A stretch of DNA of 60,841 nt from Idiomarina sp. (GCA_020832105.1 JAFIFH010000005.1:1-60841), one strand, 5' to 3'. Shown: positions 19,167 to 33,220, counted from the stretch's first letter. The notes: generated from the sequence alone by a model not told the origin. A program made the numbers and translations.

Positions 19167-20330
19167 TTATTCCCTCCTCACCCTGACGTAGCCGCCAGGC
19201 ACTGCAGTTACCCATCCATCCAACTCAAGACTAATGAGCTGGTTCATTAAAGCAGCCACTGGTAGCCTGGTACGGGTAACCAGACTGTCAATGGACGTGG
19301 TTTCAAATCCAACGTTAGCTAACAAATCTTGGTTTGCCAAGGGCTTTCGCTGGTTCTCTTTCTGACCCTCTATATCGGGCTTAGTGCCAGAAACTTCAAG
19401 ATCCTGTGTCGATTTTAACACGGGAAGCTCTGCTAATATATCTTCTGCCGAGGTCACCAGGTACGCACCCTGCTGAATAAGCTTATGGTTTCCAGTGTAG
19501 CTTTGCTGGGTCACTGGCCCTGGCAGAGCAAAAATCAACCTGTTTTGTTCCAGACCAAAGCGTGCCGTCGACAGTGAACCACTACGCAGACCGGCTTCAA
19601 CCACAAACACGCCCTGACACAGGCCACTTATTATACGATTGCGACGCAAAAAATGATCGCTTTTTGCCGGTGCCCCAGGATAAAACTCACTGACCACCAA
19701 TGCATGTTGCTTAAGTTCTTGATATAACGAACGTTGTCGTGGTGGATAGCAAATATCCACACCGCACCCCAGCACTGCCACGGTGCTGCCACCAGCTTGC
19801 AGAGCGCTCTGGTGAGCCGCACCGTCGATACCCATCGCCATGCCGCTACAAATACCCCAACCATGGCGGACCAGTCCACTACTAATCTCTTGTGCCTGAT
19901 TCAAGCCATAAGGGGACGCCCGACGACTACCAACGATTGCAAGCATAGGCTGATGCAGCAGCCGAGTGTCACCACAGGTATAGAGAAGCCGCGGGGGACA
20001 ACTAATTTCACCCAGAATTGCTGGATAATGAGCGCTAGCCTGACAAATCACCTGATGCGACTCGTCTTCGTCCAGCCATCGCTTTACTGCATTGAGTACG
20101 CCAGGCTCCACCGGCGGCATTTGTTTACGCCAAAAAGGGTTAAGTTGCGCGAACGGGTCATTCACACAGGCGCCAAGCGGGACATCGTGCTTGTCAAGCA
20201 GGTGCAATAGGCTCATTGGCGCGAAACTATATGACAACCAGGCCTGCAAAGCGGCGTCTGAGAGTGTCTCTGTTTGCTTGGGGCCGGGGGCGTTGGGCAA
20301 CATTGCCTGAGTTACGACGGTCTTCATCAT
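19167..20330 (-). CDS. dprA: DNA processing protein DprA (Smf)
   Basis: 387 residues. The central Rossmann-like DprA domain shows LAIVGSRRASPYGLNQA, GWGICSGMAMGIDGAAHQSAL and AVLGCGVDICYPPRQRSLY. A C-terminal winged-helix domain reads TTSIDSLVTRTRLPVAALMNQL. DprA loads RecA on incoming single-stranded DNA during natural transformation; many gammaproteobacteria keep it without known competence. An N-terminal SAM-like helical region precedes the core. No strong ribosome-binding site is visible, and either of two adjacent ATGs could be used. Confidence 0.94.
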   Translation of the reverse strand: MMKTVVTQAMLPNAPGPKQTETLSDAALQAWLSYSFAPMSLLHLLDKHDVPLGACVNDPFAQLNPFWRKQMPPVEPGVLNAVKRWLDEDESHQVICQASAHYPAILGEISCPPRLLYTCGDTRLLHQPMLAIVGSRRASPYGLNQAQEISSGLVRHGWGICSGMAMGIDGAAHQSALQAGGSTVAVLGCGVDICYPPRQRSLYQELKQHALVVSEFYPGAPAKSDHFLRRNRIISGLCQGVFVVEAGLRSGSLSTARFGLEQNRLIFALPGPVTQQSYTGNHKLIQQGAYLVTSAEDILAELPVLKSTQDLEVSGTKPDIEGQKENQRKPLANQDLLANVGFETTSIDSLVTRTRLPVAALMNQLISLELDGWVTAVPGGYVRVRRE

Positions 20331-20440
20331 GGTAGGTGCATCCTTGCATCGAAAAGAGCGAATACCCTAATGCTAGTCTTAGATTGCCAGGCTACTAGGA
20401 TTTCTGCGGCTTACGGGTTAAAATTAAGCCATAGCGTGCA

Positions 20441-20477
20441 AACTGTTCCTTATGCGTGCTGCGCAGGAGGAACAGTT
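20441..20477. promoter_or_regulatory. 37-nt hairpin in the def leader / dprA-def divergent region
   Basis: AACTGTTCC (20441-20449) pairs with GGAACAGTT (20469-20477). A 3x3 internal loop separates this from TGCG/CGCA (20453-20456 with 20462-20465) and a 5-base loop. It sits 34 bases before the def ATG. It could be an operator palindrome or an mRNA leader structure. Confidence 0.5.
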
Positions 20478-20510
20478 GCTAAAATTTTGCGGTAAGCCCG
20501 AGGTAGAAGT

Positions 20511-21023
20511 ATGGCCAAGTTAGACATTTTAGAGTACCCCGATGAGCGCTTGCGCACCGTCGCCACACCGGTAACGAGTGTGGATGATGAGCTGCGTGAG
20601 ATCATCGATAATATGTTCGAAACAATGTACGACGCTAAGGGCGTAGGGCTGGCCGCTACCCAGGTGGACGTGCACAAACGTCTGTTTATTGCCGATTGCT
20701 CAGAGCATAACGAGCAGCCGCTGGTATTTATCAACCCTGAGATCATCGCTCGTGACGGTATCCATGAAAACGAAGAAGGCTGCCTCAGTTTCCCTAACGT
20801 TTATGCCAAAGTTGAACGCGCCAGCGAAGTGACTGTAAAGGCATTGGACCGCGATGGCGAAACATTCACGATGCAAGCGGAAGGCCTGCTCGCTATTTGT
20901 ATTCAGCATGAACTTGATCACCTTGAAGGCAAGCTGTTTGTCGACTACCTGTCGCCGTTAAAGCGCACGCGGATCCGCAAAAAGCTGGAAAAAGAAGCAA
21001 AACTGGCAGCGCGTTACGCATAA
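20511..21023 (+). CDS. def: Peptide deformylase
   Basis: 170 residues with the three deformylase motifs in order: [16 protein letters not shown] (metal-binding cysteine) and [12 protein letters not shown] (HExxH ligands). It removes the formyl group from new proteins. It is first in a def-fmt-rsmB-trkA run on the plus strand, diverging from dprA, the same order as in E. coli and Pseudomonas. GAGG lies 8 bases before the ATG. Confidence 0.98.
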   Translation: MAKLDILEYPDERLRTVATPVTSVDDELREIIDNMFETMYDAKGVGLAATQVDVHKRLFIADCSEHNEQPLVFINPEIIARDGIHENEEGCLSFPNVYAKVERASEVTVKALDRDGETFTMQAEGLLAICIQHELDHLEGKLFVDYLSPLKRTRIRKKLEKEAKLAARYA

Positions 21024-21092
21024 TCTTGCAAACGCTGAAGCCGCCAATGCTGCGTTGTTGAGACCACTAGAAATAGCAAAAGGACCCTTACT

Positions 21093-22052
21093 GTGCGCAT
21101 TATTTTTGCCGGTACCCCCGATTTCGCAGCGCGTCATTTAGACGCGCTGATCACATCTGAACATGAAATAGTCGCGGTATATACACAACCAGACCGTCCT
21201 GCAGGGCGTGGTAAGAAGCTGCAAGCCAGTGCGGTTAAACAGCTCGCCGAAGCGCATCATCTCAAAGTGGAACAACCTGCTAATTTTAAAGCCCAGACTG
21301 ATCTTGATACCTTAGCTGCACTGCAGGCTGATCTGATGGTTGTGGTTGCCTATGGCTTGCTGTTGCCACAAGCAGTGCTCGATACCCCAAAGCTTGGCTG
21401 TATCAATGTGCATGGCTCACTATTACCCCGCTGGCGCGGCGCAGCACCGATTCAACGGGCGATTTGGGCCGGTGACCAGATCACCGGAATTACCATTATG
21501 CAAATGGACGCTGGCTTAGATACCGGCCCGATGCTGCTCAAACACAGTGTTGCCATCGACCCACATGACACCTCCGCCAGCCTTTACGACAAGCTTGCCG
21601 AATTTGGTCCGCAAGCGATGCTTGAGGCGATAGACCAGCTAGCGCTCAAAACATTGCCCCCTGAAGTGCAAGATAACGCTGCAGCCACATACGCAAAAAA
21701 ACTGCACAAAACAGAAGCGATTATTGACTGGCAACAAGGTGCGGCCTTTATTGAGCGCTGCGTGCGAGCGTTTACCCCCTGGCCTGGCACCGAGTTTTAC
21801 TTACAGGGCCAGCGCTTCAAGTTAATTCAGGCAGACGTGGTGGAAAAACCTGTTGCCCAACCCCCAGGCACTATTGTCGCCGCCGATAAACGCGGTATCG
21901 CTGTCACCACCGGCGAAGGGCTTCTCTTAATGACCCGCATTCAGCCTATCGGCAAAAAGCCAATGTCCGCAAGTGAGCTGTTGAACGCCCGCAGTGAGCT
22001 TTTTGCACCGGGTCAGCAACTTGATGCCGGGCCTGGCGAGGCGCATTCGTGA
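21093..22052 (+). CDS. fmt: Methionyl-tRNA formyltransferase
   Basis: 319 residues. Start is GTG at 21093. [16 protein letters not shown] opens the N-terminal formyltransferase domain. [21 protein letters not shown] contains the catalytic Asn-His and the SLLP loop, and [12 protein letters not shown] closes the domain. A C-terminal OB-fold domain follows with [11 protein letters not shown]. It formylates initiator Met-tRNA, the reaction undone later by the upstream def product. Its end overlaps rsmB by four bases. Confidence 0.97.
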   Translation: MRIIFAGTPDFAARHLDALITSEHEIVAVYTQPDRPAGRGKKLQASAVKQLAEAHHLKVEQPANFKAQTDLDTLAALQADLMVVVAYGLLLPQAVLDTPKLGCINVHGSLLPRWRGAAPIQRAIWAGDQITGITIMQMDAGLDTGPMLLKHSVAIDPHDTSASLYDKLAEFGPQAMLEAIDQLALKTLPPEVQDNAAATYAKKLHKTEAIIDWQQGAAFIERCVRAFTPWPGTEFYLQGQRFKLIQADVVEKPVAQPPGTIVAADKRGIAVTTGEGLLLMTRIQPIGKKPMSASELLNARSELFAPGQQLDAGPGEAHS

Positions 22053-23437
22053 GTTTGTCCCCGGCCAAGGGCGCGGCTACCCGTGCTGCTGCCGCATATA
22101 GCCTGCAGCAAGTGTTACAGCACCAGCGATCATTAAACCAGGCGCTGCCTGAAGCTGTCAGTAAGTTTAAACTTTCCCCTGAAGACAAAGGGTTTACCCA
22201 GGCGATAGCTTTTGGTGTTCTGCGAGAATTACCAACCCTGGAATGGTTACTTAGCCAATTACTCGACAAACCGTTAAAGAGTAAGGTGCGGATTGTCCAC
22301 TATTTGCTGTTAACTGGTATTTATCAGTTACGGGCGATGCGAACGGCGGAACATGCTGCGGTATCAGCTACGGTGGACGCTACGCCGATACTCCGACAAA
22401 AGGCGTTTAAAGGCCTGGTCAACGGTGTCTTACGCAGTTTTCAGCGCCAGCAGCAGGCCCTCGAAGCACAACTCAACAGCACCCCAGGTAAATCGAACAA
22501 CCACCCGGGCTGGCTGGTGAAACGCTTACAGCATGCGTATCCAGACGATTGGCAAGCCATCATTGAGGCTAATCAGGTGCAACCGCCAATGTGGCTGCGC
22601 CTCAACCAGCGTTACTTAACTGAACAACAGTTAAGCAGTGAACAATATCAGACCTTGCTGGCAGACAATGGCATTCAAGCGCAGCGTATAGAACCACTGC
22701 CGGATGCCCTTAAGCTAGTTGAACCCTGCGATGTGACTCGCCTGCCAGGCTTCACCGACGGCGCAGTCTCGGTGCAGGACGGTGCCGCTCAGTTCGCCGT
22801 GCAACTATTACCCATTCAGCCGGGTCAACGAGTTCTCGATGCCTGCGCGGCGCCGGGCGGTAAAACGGCTCACCTGCTTGAACACTATGACATCAAGCTG
22901 GATGCACTAGACATTGATGAGCAACGCATGCAGCGAGTGGCCGAAAACCTGTCCCGCCTAAAGCTGCAGGCGCGCACTCTGGTTGGTGATGCAAGTGAGC
23001 AGGGCTGGTGGAACGGTGAGCGCTACGACCATATTTTGCTCGATGCCCCCTGTTCGGCCACTGGCGTGATCCGTCGCCACCCTGATATTAAATGGTTGCG
23101 CCTCGACGCTGACATCGACGCTTTAGTGCAGCTCCAGCGCGCTATTCTCGATAACCTGTGGCAGCTGTTACAACCTGGTGGCACTCTGGTCTATGCCACC
23201 TGCTCGGTTTTACCTGAAGAAAATCAAGCACAAATTGCAGCATTTCTGGCCACGCACAATGATGCGCAGCTGATTCCCTTTGCGCCGATCACCGATGAGC
23301 AAGCACTACAAGTGCGTCACTTGAATGCACGGCAGCAGCAGGTCGGTGCAGAGTCTGCGGTTGGTTTGCAATGGTTACCGCAAATGAATGGACACGACGG
23401 ATTTTATTATGCACGCTTAGAAAAAGCGCAGGCATAA
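22049..23437 (+). CDS. rsmB: 16S rRNA m5C967 methyltransferase
   Basis: 462 residues. The N-terminal NusB-like RNA-binding domain spans about 1-140. The SAM-dependent domain has [48 protein letters not shown] (one catalytic cysteine) and [20 protein letters not shown] (second cysteine). This is RsmB/Sun. GTG 22049 overlaps the fmt stop in a GTGA junction, so translation is coupled. Confidence 0.96.
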   Translation: MSLSPAKGAATRAAAAYSLQQVLQHQRSLNQALPEAVSKFKLSPEDKGFTQAIAFGVLRELPTLEWLLSQLLDKPLKSKVRIVHYLLLTGIYQLRAMRTAEHAAVSATVDATPILRQKAFKGLVNGVLRSFQRQQQALEAQLNSTPGKSNNHPGWLVKRLQHAYPDDWQAIIEANQVQPPMWLRLNQRYLTEQQLSSEQYQTLLADNGIQAQRIEPLPDALKLVEPCDVTRLPGFTDGAVSVQDGAAQFAVQLLPIQPGQRVLDACAAPGGKTAHLLEHYDIKLDALDIDEQRMQRVAENLSRLKLQARTLVGDASEQGWWNGERYDHILLDAPCSATGVIRRHPDIKWLRLDADIDALVQLQRAILDNLWQLLQPGGTLVYATCSVLPEENQAQIAAFLATHNDAQLIPFAPITDEQALQVRHLNARQQQVGAESAVGLQWLPQMNGHDGFYYARLEKAQA

Positions 23438-23508
23438 ACCCACCCATGCCTTACACTGGTAGCCATGAGCTCAGCTGCAGAGTCGATTAAAAAGGGTAAC
23501 ACTAGACG

Positions 23509-24885
23509 ATGAAGATCATTATTGTAGGTGCAGGACAAGTCGGCACCACGCTTGCTGAAAATCTGGTTGGTGAGCAAAATGAAATCACGATTATTGACCC
23601 CGACCGTCACCGCCTGGCCGAGTTGCAGGAAAAGTATGACTTGCGCGTTGTTATCGGTAACGGCGCTCACCCTGATACCTTGCAAATAGCCGGGGCCGAA
23701 GACGCTGACATGCTCATTGCGGTCACCAGTACCGATGAAGTAAACATGCTGTCGTGCCAGATAGCTTATAGTATGTTCAACACCCCGACGAAAATCGCCC
23801 GTATTCGCTCCGAGCAATATATCCGTTACAAAGACAAGCTGTTCCACAACCAGGATATGCCGGTGGACCACCTGATTGCCCCAGAGCAACTGGTAACAAA
23901 CTACATTAAACGTCTTATTGATTATCCCGGCGCACTGCAGGTGATGGAGTTCGCATCCGGTAAAGTGAGCCTGGTGGCGGTGCGCGCATATTATGGCGGT
24001 AAGCTGGTCGGCCATGCGATTTCGACTTTAAAACAGCACATTCCCAATGTAGATGCCCGGGTCGCCGCTATTTTTCGGCAGGGCCGTGCCATTCGCCCAA
24101 TGGGTAGCACGGTGATTGAAGCGGACGACGAAGTCTTTTTCGTGGCTGACACCAACAATATTCGCGTGGTCATGGAGGAGTTACAACGGCTCGAAGACAC
24201 CTACCGACGAATTATGATCGTTGGCGGTGGCTTAGTTGGTGCCGGGCTTGCTAAAGCCCTTGAACGTACGCACCGGGTCAAGCTGGTAGAAGCCAAGGCG
24301 GAACGCGCTGAATACCTCTCAGCCAGCTTAGAGCACACCCTGGTATTACAAGGGGATGCGTCTGATCAGCAGATGTTAAGTGAAGAGCATATTGAAGACA
24401 TTGATGTGTTTGTCGCGGTAACCAACGACGATGAAGCCAATATTATGTCGGCCATGCTGGCCAAGCGCATGGGGGCCAAGAAAACCATGGTGCTGATCCA
24501 GCGCAGTGCGTATGTTGATTTGGTTCAGGGCGGAGACATTGATATCGCCATATCGCCGCAAAACGCCACAATATCGGCGCTGTTGAGACACATCCGCCGC
24601 GGTGACATCGTCAACGTATATTCACTGCGTAAAGGCGCAGCAGAAGCCATTGAAGCCATTGCCCATGGCGACGAAAAGACCTCTAAGGTCATCGGCAAAT
24701 CTATCAATGAAATTAAACTTCCGCCGGGCGCGACCATTGGCGCTATCGTACGCGGTAGCAAAACCATCATAGCCCAAGGCGAGACCGTCATTCATGCCGA
24801 CGATCACGTGGTGATGTTTTTGGTTGATAAGAAATATGTCAGCGACGTTGAGCGCTTGTTCGAACCCAGCGCGTTATTTTTCTAG
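23509..24885 (+). CDS. trkA: Trk potassium system regulatory protein TrkA
   Basis: 458 residues made of two RCK-N/RCK-C units. Each begins with a nucleotide-binding Rossmann motif: [19 protein letters not shown] at the start and [18 protein letters not shown] near 235. TrkA is a peripheral membrane protein that binds NAD(H) and gates TrkH for potassium uptake. It is the fourth gene of the def run and converges with trkH, 41 bases away. Length is typical. Confidence 0.97.
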   Translation: MKIIIVGAGQVGTTLAENLVGEQNEITIIDPDRHRLAELQEKYDLRVVIGNGAHPDTLQIAGAEDADMLIAVTSTDEVNMLSCQIAYSMFNTPTKIARIRSEQYIRYKDKLFHNQDMPVDHLIAPEQLVTNYIKRLIDYPGALQVMEFASGKVSLVAVRAYYGGKLVGHAISTLKQHIPNVDARVAAIFRQGRAIRPMGSTVIEADDEVFFVADTNNIRVVMEELQRLEDTYRRIMIVGGGLVGAGLAKALERTHRVKLVEAKAERAEYLSASLEHTLVLQGDASDQQMLSEEHIEDIDVFVAVTNDDEANIMSAMLAKRMGAKKTMVLIQRSAYVDLVQGGDIDIAISPQNATISALLRHIRRGDIVNVYSLRKGAAEAIEAIAHGDEKTSKVIGKSINEIKLPPGATIGAIVRGSKTIIAQGETVIHADDHVVMFLVDKKYVSDVERLFEPSALFF

Positions 24886-24926
24886 CGTCTGCCGGCAGTC
24901 AGGCTACCTGAGTGCAAGGCTCAGGT

Positions 24927-26378
24927 TTAGCCACGCCAGAAAGTTGGTGTAAATAGCACCAATAGAGTGAATACCTCGAGGCGGCCAAACAGCATCGCCA
25001 GAATAGCCACCCACTTACCCATATTACTCACATCCTGAAAGTTCGCAGCCACCGCACCTAAGCCTGGGCCGAGGTTATTCAGGGTTGCCGCCGTCGCGCC
25101 AAATGCCGAGTAGTCATCAAGGCCGCTGGCAATAAATGCAAGCATGATACAAACGAAGACCAGTGCATAGGCGGCAAAAAAACCCCAGACTGCCTGCACC
25201 ACCCGGTCGGGTAACGGCCGGTTACCATACTTAACCACAAACACGCCGCGCGGGTGGACCAGTCGGTTAAGCTCGCGGACGCCCTGGCGGAATAGCAGAA
25301 GCACGCGAATAACCTTTAAGCCACCACCGGTAGACCCCGCCGAGCCGCCAATAAAGCTGGCGAATATCAACAGCACCGGCAAAAATACTGGCCACACTGA
25401 ATAGTTATCGGTGGTAAAACCCGCGGTCGTCGCTATAGACACAGCCTGCAGCGCACCGTGTGAGACAGACGCCCAGAGGTCGTCATGCCATTGGAATAAC
25501 ACCAAGGTCACAGTACAAACCAGAATCAAGACGAACTGAATCAGTATAAACGCCCTCAGTTCCGGGTCGTAAAAATAACCTTTGACGGTTTTTCCGCGCA
25601 CAGCGCCGAAATGCAGTGCAAAGTTCACCCCAGCGATCAGCAAAAATATAATCGCTACCAGGTTCACCCAGCCACTCTCGTAATAGCCCAGGCTGGCGTC
25701 ATGGGTAGAGAAGCCACCAATCGCCACCGTCGACATAGCGTGGCCCACCGCATCAAACGCGTCCATACCAGCGACCCAATAGGCCAGCGCACAGGCAGTG
25801 GTAATACCTAGATAGATGTACCAAAGGTGCTTCGCCGTATCAGCAATGCGAGGGGTCATTTTATTATCTTTCATTGGACCCGGTGTTTCAGCGCGGTACA
25901 GCTGCATGCCACCGATGCCTAATAACGGCAGAATAGCCACCGCCAGGACGATAATCCCCATACCACCAAACCATTGCAGTTGCTGGCGATAGAAGCGGTA
26001 GGAATGTGGTAGCTCGTCAATACCGGTCAGCACTGTGGCCCCGGTGGTAGTAAGTCCGGAAAAGGCTTCAAACATCGAGTCAGTAAAGCTTAAGGTGAAC
26101 TCATCTGGCATCCAGAAAGGAATCGCCCCCACTGAAGCAAGCACCACCCAGAACATCACAACGATAACAAAACCTTCGCGGGTTTTGAGTTCGTTCTTTT
26201 GATTTTTATTCGGATACCAAAGAATGAAGCCAATGAACAGGCTGAGTAAAAAAGCGAAGAAAAACGCGCCTGCGCCACCATCATCATAAGTAAGCGCGAT
26301 CGCGATAGGTGGCAGGATAGTAATACTAAACAGAGCAACAAGAAGCCCTAAAATACGCAGTATACTCCGAACTTGCAT
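24927..26378 (-). CDS. trkH: Trk potassium uptake channel TrkH
   Basis: 483 residues with ten or more membrane segments and four pore-loop repeats. Visible filter-type segments include GLTTTGATVLTGI, VAIGGFSTHDASL, IATTAGFTTDN and ATLNNLGPGLGAV. It is the partner of the TrkA encoded on the facing strand. Its ATG shares a base with the pepQ stop (TAATG), so it is co-translated with pepQ. In E. coli and Shewanella yigZ lies between pepQ and trkH; it is absent here. Confidence 0.95.
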   Translation of the reverse strand: MQVRSILRILGLLVALFSITILPPIAIALTYDDGGAGAFFFAFLLSLFIGFILWYPNKNQKNELKTREGFVIVVMFWVVLASVGAIPFWMPDEFTLSFTDSMFEAFSGLTTTGATVLTGIDELPHSYRFYRQQLQWFGGMGIIVLAVAILPLLGIGGMQLYRAETPGPMKDNKMTPRIADTAKHLWYIYLGITTACALAYWVAGMDAFDAVGHAMSTVAIGGFSTHDASLGYYESGWVNLVAIIFLLIAGVNFALHFGAVRGKTVKGYFYDPELRAFILIQFVLILVCTVTLVLFQWHDDLWASVSHGALQAVSIATTAGFTTDNYSVWPVFLPVLLIFASFIGGSAGSTGGGLKVIRVLLLFRQGVRELNRLVHPRGVFVVKYGNRPLPDRVVQAVWGFFAAYALVFVCIMLAFIASGLDDYSAFGATAATLNNLGPGLGAVAANFQDVSNMGKWVAILAMLFGRLEVFTLLVLFTPTFWRG

Positions 26379-27724
26379 TAGCCAAAGCCTTGTTGTCTGG
26401 TTAGGTTTGTGGGGCCACTTTCGCCCACAACAACATTGTCTTCGATACGTACACCACCGTATTTGCGCATCGCATCTAATGACCGCCAGTTTACATGGCG
26501 GGCGAAAGGTCCGCTAGCCAGTTGTTCTAATAGAGGGTCAATAAAATACAGGCCGGGCTCAATCGTCAAAACGTGGCGTGGCTCGATTCTACGGGTGGTT
26601 TTAAGATTTGCAAAGCGTTCAGGAGGGTTAATAGTTTTCCCTCCAGCGTCAGCCAGATTACCACCGGGGTCATGGACCTGCAGTCCTAACATGTGGCCGA
26701 AGCCATGAGGCATAAATGCTCGGGTCACTTGCTGTGCGACCATCTCTTCCTCATCCATATCCACCCAACCCATGCCTTTGAGGATCTGCGCGACACCCAG
26801 GTGAGCCTGTTCATGCAGTGCTGCATAGGTTCGATTCGGTTTTATCCATTCAATTAAGCGTAAGGTCAACCCGTTCATCGCCTCAATCAAGGCTGCGAAC
26901 TCACCGTCATGATGGGCATACGTACGGCTAATATCAGCGGCGTACCCTCGGTAGCTCGCCCCTGCATCAATCAACATTGAGTAGCGTTTATCTTCTGCCA
27001 AGGTGGTCGTCGTTTTACCGCGGTAATGTAAAATAGCGGCGTGCTGGTTGTGTGCAATGATGTGCTCATAAGGTGCCTCGCGTGGGCTTTGCTGCGTGGC
27101 GTTCAGGTACGCCAGCCAACACCCGTACTCGCTAAGGCCATTAAAGTACGCAGCCTCTGCGGCCTCATGGCCACGTATGGCAATTAAATTAGCCTGCTGA
27201 ATACAATCTATCTCATAGTCTGTTTTAAATAATCGCTGATAGTGCAGGTAATTGACCACCCGCTCTGGGTTTACATCGATAATACCAAGCGCTTGAGCCA
27301 CCTCGATGTGCTCACCTAAATATGCGGTTCGTGACTTTTCGTAAGGTAAGAAGCGCTCAATCTCATGTGGGGCGGAAATAAGTTCCACGTGGAACATGGA
27401 AAGCCAGTCAGCATGGTCGATTTCGGGGCTTGGTTGCCAGTAGTCCTGGGCCGCGAACAGCACCAATGTTGGCTTCTGCCCGGCACGCACCAGAATCCAC
27501 GAATGCACCGCATCGAGCATGGGGCAAAGCGCCTTAAAATGCGGATTCACCCGGAACGGGTATTCGCTGTCATCCATAAAGTGACGCTTAACCTGGCCTG
27601 CATGAATAGCCAGAACATCAAGTTCATTGGCTATCAGCAGGCGGTCATACCGGGTTCGCAATTGCTCAAAATGTTCGGTAAAAAAATTAGCAGACTGCAA
27701 TTGGTTGGGCGTCGGTCCTGGCAT
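26378..27724 (-). CDS. pepQ: Xaa-Pro dipeptidase
   Basis: 448 residues from the chosen start. The C-terminal creatinase-fold domain has all five metal ligands: MLIDAGASYRGYAADISRTY (two Asp), MPHGFGHMLGLQVHD (His), VLTIEPGLYFID (Glu) and GGVRIEDNVVV (Glu). It cleaves dipeptides with C-terminal proline. The pairing next to fadBA and trkH is classic. The start is uncertain: ATG 27724 or GTG 27730 both follow GGAGG, and ATG 27742 has no site. The 5' end overlaps slt by 38-56 bases. A parS-like palindrome lies inside the gene. Confidence 0.93.
   Translation of the reverse strand: MPGPTPNQLQSANFFTEHFEQLRTRYDRLLIANELDVLAIHAGQVKRHFMDDSEYPFRVNPHFKALCPMLDAVHSWILVRAGQKPTLVLFAAQDYWQPSPEIDHADWLSMFHVELISAPHEIERFLPYEKSRTAYLGEHIEVAQALGIIDVNPERVVNYLHYQRLFKTDYEIDCIQQANLIAIRGHEAAEAAYFNGLSEYGCWLAYLNATQQSPREAPYEHIIAHNQHAAILHYRGKTTTTLAEDKRYSMLIDAGASYRGYAADISRTYAHHDGEFAALIEAMNGLTLRLIEWIKPNRTYAALHEQAHLGVAQILKGMGWVDMDEEEMVAQQVTRAFMPHGFGHMLGLQVHDPGGNLADAGGKTINPPERFANLKTTRRIEPRHVLTIEPGLYFIDPLLEQLASGPFARHVNWRSLDAMRKYGGVRIEDNVVVGESGPTNLTRQQGFG
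27381..27396. other. Near-perfect parS-like palindrome inside pepQ
   Basis: AGTTCCACGTGGAACA differs from the perfect parS-type sequence only at the first base; the inner 14 bases are a perfect palindrome. ParB, the chromosome-partition protein, binds such sites. The site lies 15.2 kb from the first recF site. Confidence 0.6.
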
Positions 27725-29759
27725 CGTCACAGAGGCCTCCATCAGGGTTCATAAGCATACTATGCATGTGTTGCATCAGCTTGTCATCACGTCCAAGCAG
27801 ATTCGTATAAATCTGCTGATAGGTAAGGACCGCTTTCACATAGTCACGCGTTTCCTGATAGGGGATCGTTTCAATCCAAATATCTACCGGTACCTGTGCC
27901 TGTGGGATCCACTCCTGCACTCGGTAATAGCCAGCATTATAGCTGGCGGTCGCCAGCAACCAGTTGTTGTCGTTACGACGCAGTAAGTCGGCAAGGTAGC
28001 GGGTACCTAAACGGATATTATCCTCTGGATTATTCAGGTCTGTTGGCCGTCGAGGGTTGCGCCCTACCCCTGAACGCTCCAGATGAGCCGCGGTGTCCGG
28101 CATGATTTGCATCAGCCCTCGCGCCCCAGCAGGTGACAGCGCGTCGGTTTGAAAGGCACTTTCCCGACGAATAATCGCAAACGCCCAAGCGACATCAATG
28201 TCATTGGCGCCGGCCTGATCTCGTAGCGCCGCCTCAAAACCAAGGGGGAAACGACGATCCAGATCCTGGGTTAAGCCCAGCGCCGCGAACTCACGAATAC
28301 TCTGATCAAGCCAGCCCCAGTCGTACATTAGTAACGCAGCAGCAACCTGCTCGTCTGAGGTGATCCGGGCACGTGCCAGGTTCCACTCACGGCGCGCATC
28401 AAAATAGCGTTCAAGCTGGCGTAATTCAAAGGCTCTTTGTACCTCAGGCCGATTCATTAGCGACTCTGTATGTTGCGGTTCTGCGGTAACCCTTTCGCGA
28501 GTGAGATTAGGTTCAATATCCAGTTGCGCAGCCGCCATAAACCCGTAGTAATGGCGAGATTCGGCCAGTTCGCGCCACTCTGCCTCACTTTCCACAGGGC
28601 GGTTGAGCTCGCCCAGTGAACGTGCTCGCCAATACTGGCGTTGTGCACCTTCATCCATTAACTCAGTAAACTCAAGTACGGCGGTAAAATCACGCTCACG
28701 TAATAATGTTGCTAAATACCAATGCTGCCCGGCTGGCCGTAAAGCCGCCAAATCAATTTGCTCGAACCATGCTCTCGCTTCAGGCTCATTACGCACAGCG
28801 AGCACCACGCCAACCTGGCTCTCGGTCACATTGACCTGAGCAGGCGTAAAGTCGAAATGTTGGCGTAGCTGTGGCCATACACGTTGAACTAACCCGACAT
28901 CACGCCAGGCCATCTGTTGCAGCGCAGCGTAAACGTGATCACGGGCGCGCTCAGAGTCGGCGGGAAATTGAGCGAAATTAGCGACCCTTGCTGGTCTTTG
29001 GCGCAGGGACATAATATCGTTTGCTAACTGGGTAGCGCCGGCTTCGTATTCATCGTCCAATAAGCTTCTTATGTAGCGGGCCATGTTCCAGTTACTGGCC
29101 TGCACAGCTTGGTCAAACCGCTGCCAAACAACGTCCTGGGTACGTTGCCCTGCAGCCGTCCACTGGCGAAACACCGGATCGCATAACCGCGGCTGGCTCG
29201 ATGGCTGAACCCAACGTTGCTCCACTAAGGGCCAAATCTCGTCCTTAAGCTCTGTCGCATCATCAGTTAACTGCAGTCGGTACCCAAGATAACGGCACAT
29301 TTCGCGGGTGCTGCCACGGTTCACAAAATCCCTGGTGTAGCGTTCGGCGTCATTGCGCCGTGCCAGGTAATTAAGCCATGCCTCGCGCACCGCGCGCTCA
29401 GCCGGACTTCCATAATACTGCTGCAGGAACGATAATATGAGTGGTTCCTGATCCAGCGACAGGTTGTTTTGTAGATAGGCTGACTCTATATATGGCCATA
29501 GCGGATAGTCGGAAAATTCTTCATACAGCGCAGCGAACTCATATTCTGTTGCGCGGCTGGCACGGCGCTCAGCGTCTGCAAATCCTTCGCGCATACTTTC
29601 TATATGATTAGGTAATAGACTGAGCTCTTTAGCGACCGACTCATTTGCAACAACAGGTTGGGCGATAAGCAGGCAAACCAACGGCAGCGCAATGCTTTTA
29701 AACACCTGTTTAAATCTCTGTTGCAATATGGGATGATTAGTGCCACATTTTTGTTCCAT
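27687..29759 (-). CDS. slt: Soluble lytic murein transglycosylase
   Basis: 690 residues. A signal peptide (SIALPLVCLLIAQPVVANES) follows a short polar start, so the protein is periplasmic. A long alpha-helical superhelix domain leads to the C-terminal SLT domain with IIRRESAFQTDALSPAGARG (catalytic Glu) and LMQIMPDTA, plus NIRLGTRYLADLL and ATASYNAGYYRV. It cleaves peptidoglycan to 1,6-anhydro products. It diverges from fadB. The tail after TYQQIYTNLLG is about 30 residues long and is shared in another frame with the start of pepQ. Confidence 0.93.
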   Translation of the reverse strand: MEQKCGTNHPILQQRFKQVFKSIALPLVCLLIAQPVVANESVAKELSLLPNHIESMREGFADAERRASRATEYEFAALYEEFSDYPLWPYIESAYLQNNLSLDQEPLILSFLQQYYGSPAERAVREAWLNYLARRNDAERYTRDFVNRGSTREMCRYLGYRLQLTDDATELKDEIWPLVEQRWVQPSSQPRLCDPVFRQWTAAGQRTQDVVWQRFDQAVQASNWNMARYIRSLLDDEYEAGATQLANDIMSLRQRPARVANFAQFPADSERARDHVYAALQQMAWRDVGLVQRVWPQLRQHFDFTPAQVNVTESQVGVVLAVRNEPEARAWFEQIDLAALRPAGQHWYLATLLRERDFTAVLEFTELMDEGAQRQYWRARSLGELNRPVESEAEWRELAESRHYYGFMAAAQLDIEPNLTRERVTAEPQHTESLMNRPEVQRAFELRQLERYFDARREWNLARARITSDEQVAAALLMYDWGWLDQSIREFAALGLTQDLDRRFPLGFEAALRDQAGANDIDVAWAFAIIRRESAFQTDALSPAGARGLMQIMPDTAAHLERSGVGRNPRRPTDLNNPEDNIRLGTRYLADLLRRNDNNWLLATASYNAGYYRVQEWIPQAQVPVDIWIETIPYQETRDYVKAVLTYQQIYTNLLGRDDKLMQHMHSMLMNPDGGLCDDARTDAQPIAVC

Positions 29760-29826
29760 ACTTTAAGCACCATTGAACGTAGTAAACGGTTAACGGCATG
29801 GGCCGTAAACAAATGGGAGACCCACG

Positions 29827-33149
<3,323 letters not shown>

Positions 33150-33171
33150 CCAAACGTTTATAAAACAGCGT

Positions 33172-33205
33172 AAAAGGGGCTCCTGGTGAGCCCCTTTTCT
33201 TTTTC
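33172..33205 (+). terminator. Intrinsic terminator after fadBA
   Basis: AAAAGGGGCTC (33172-33182) pairs with GAGCCCCTTTT (33188-33198) around a 5-base loop and is followed by CTTTTTC. Confidence 0.9.
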
Positions 33206-33220
33206 TGCCGCTGCGGGTCA

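Noticed and set aside
23407..24015. 202-codon ORF antisense to trkA and the end of rsmB
   Set aside because: It spans two certain genes on the other strand and shows no domain features.
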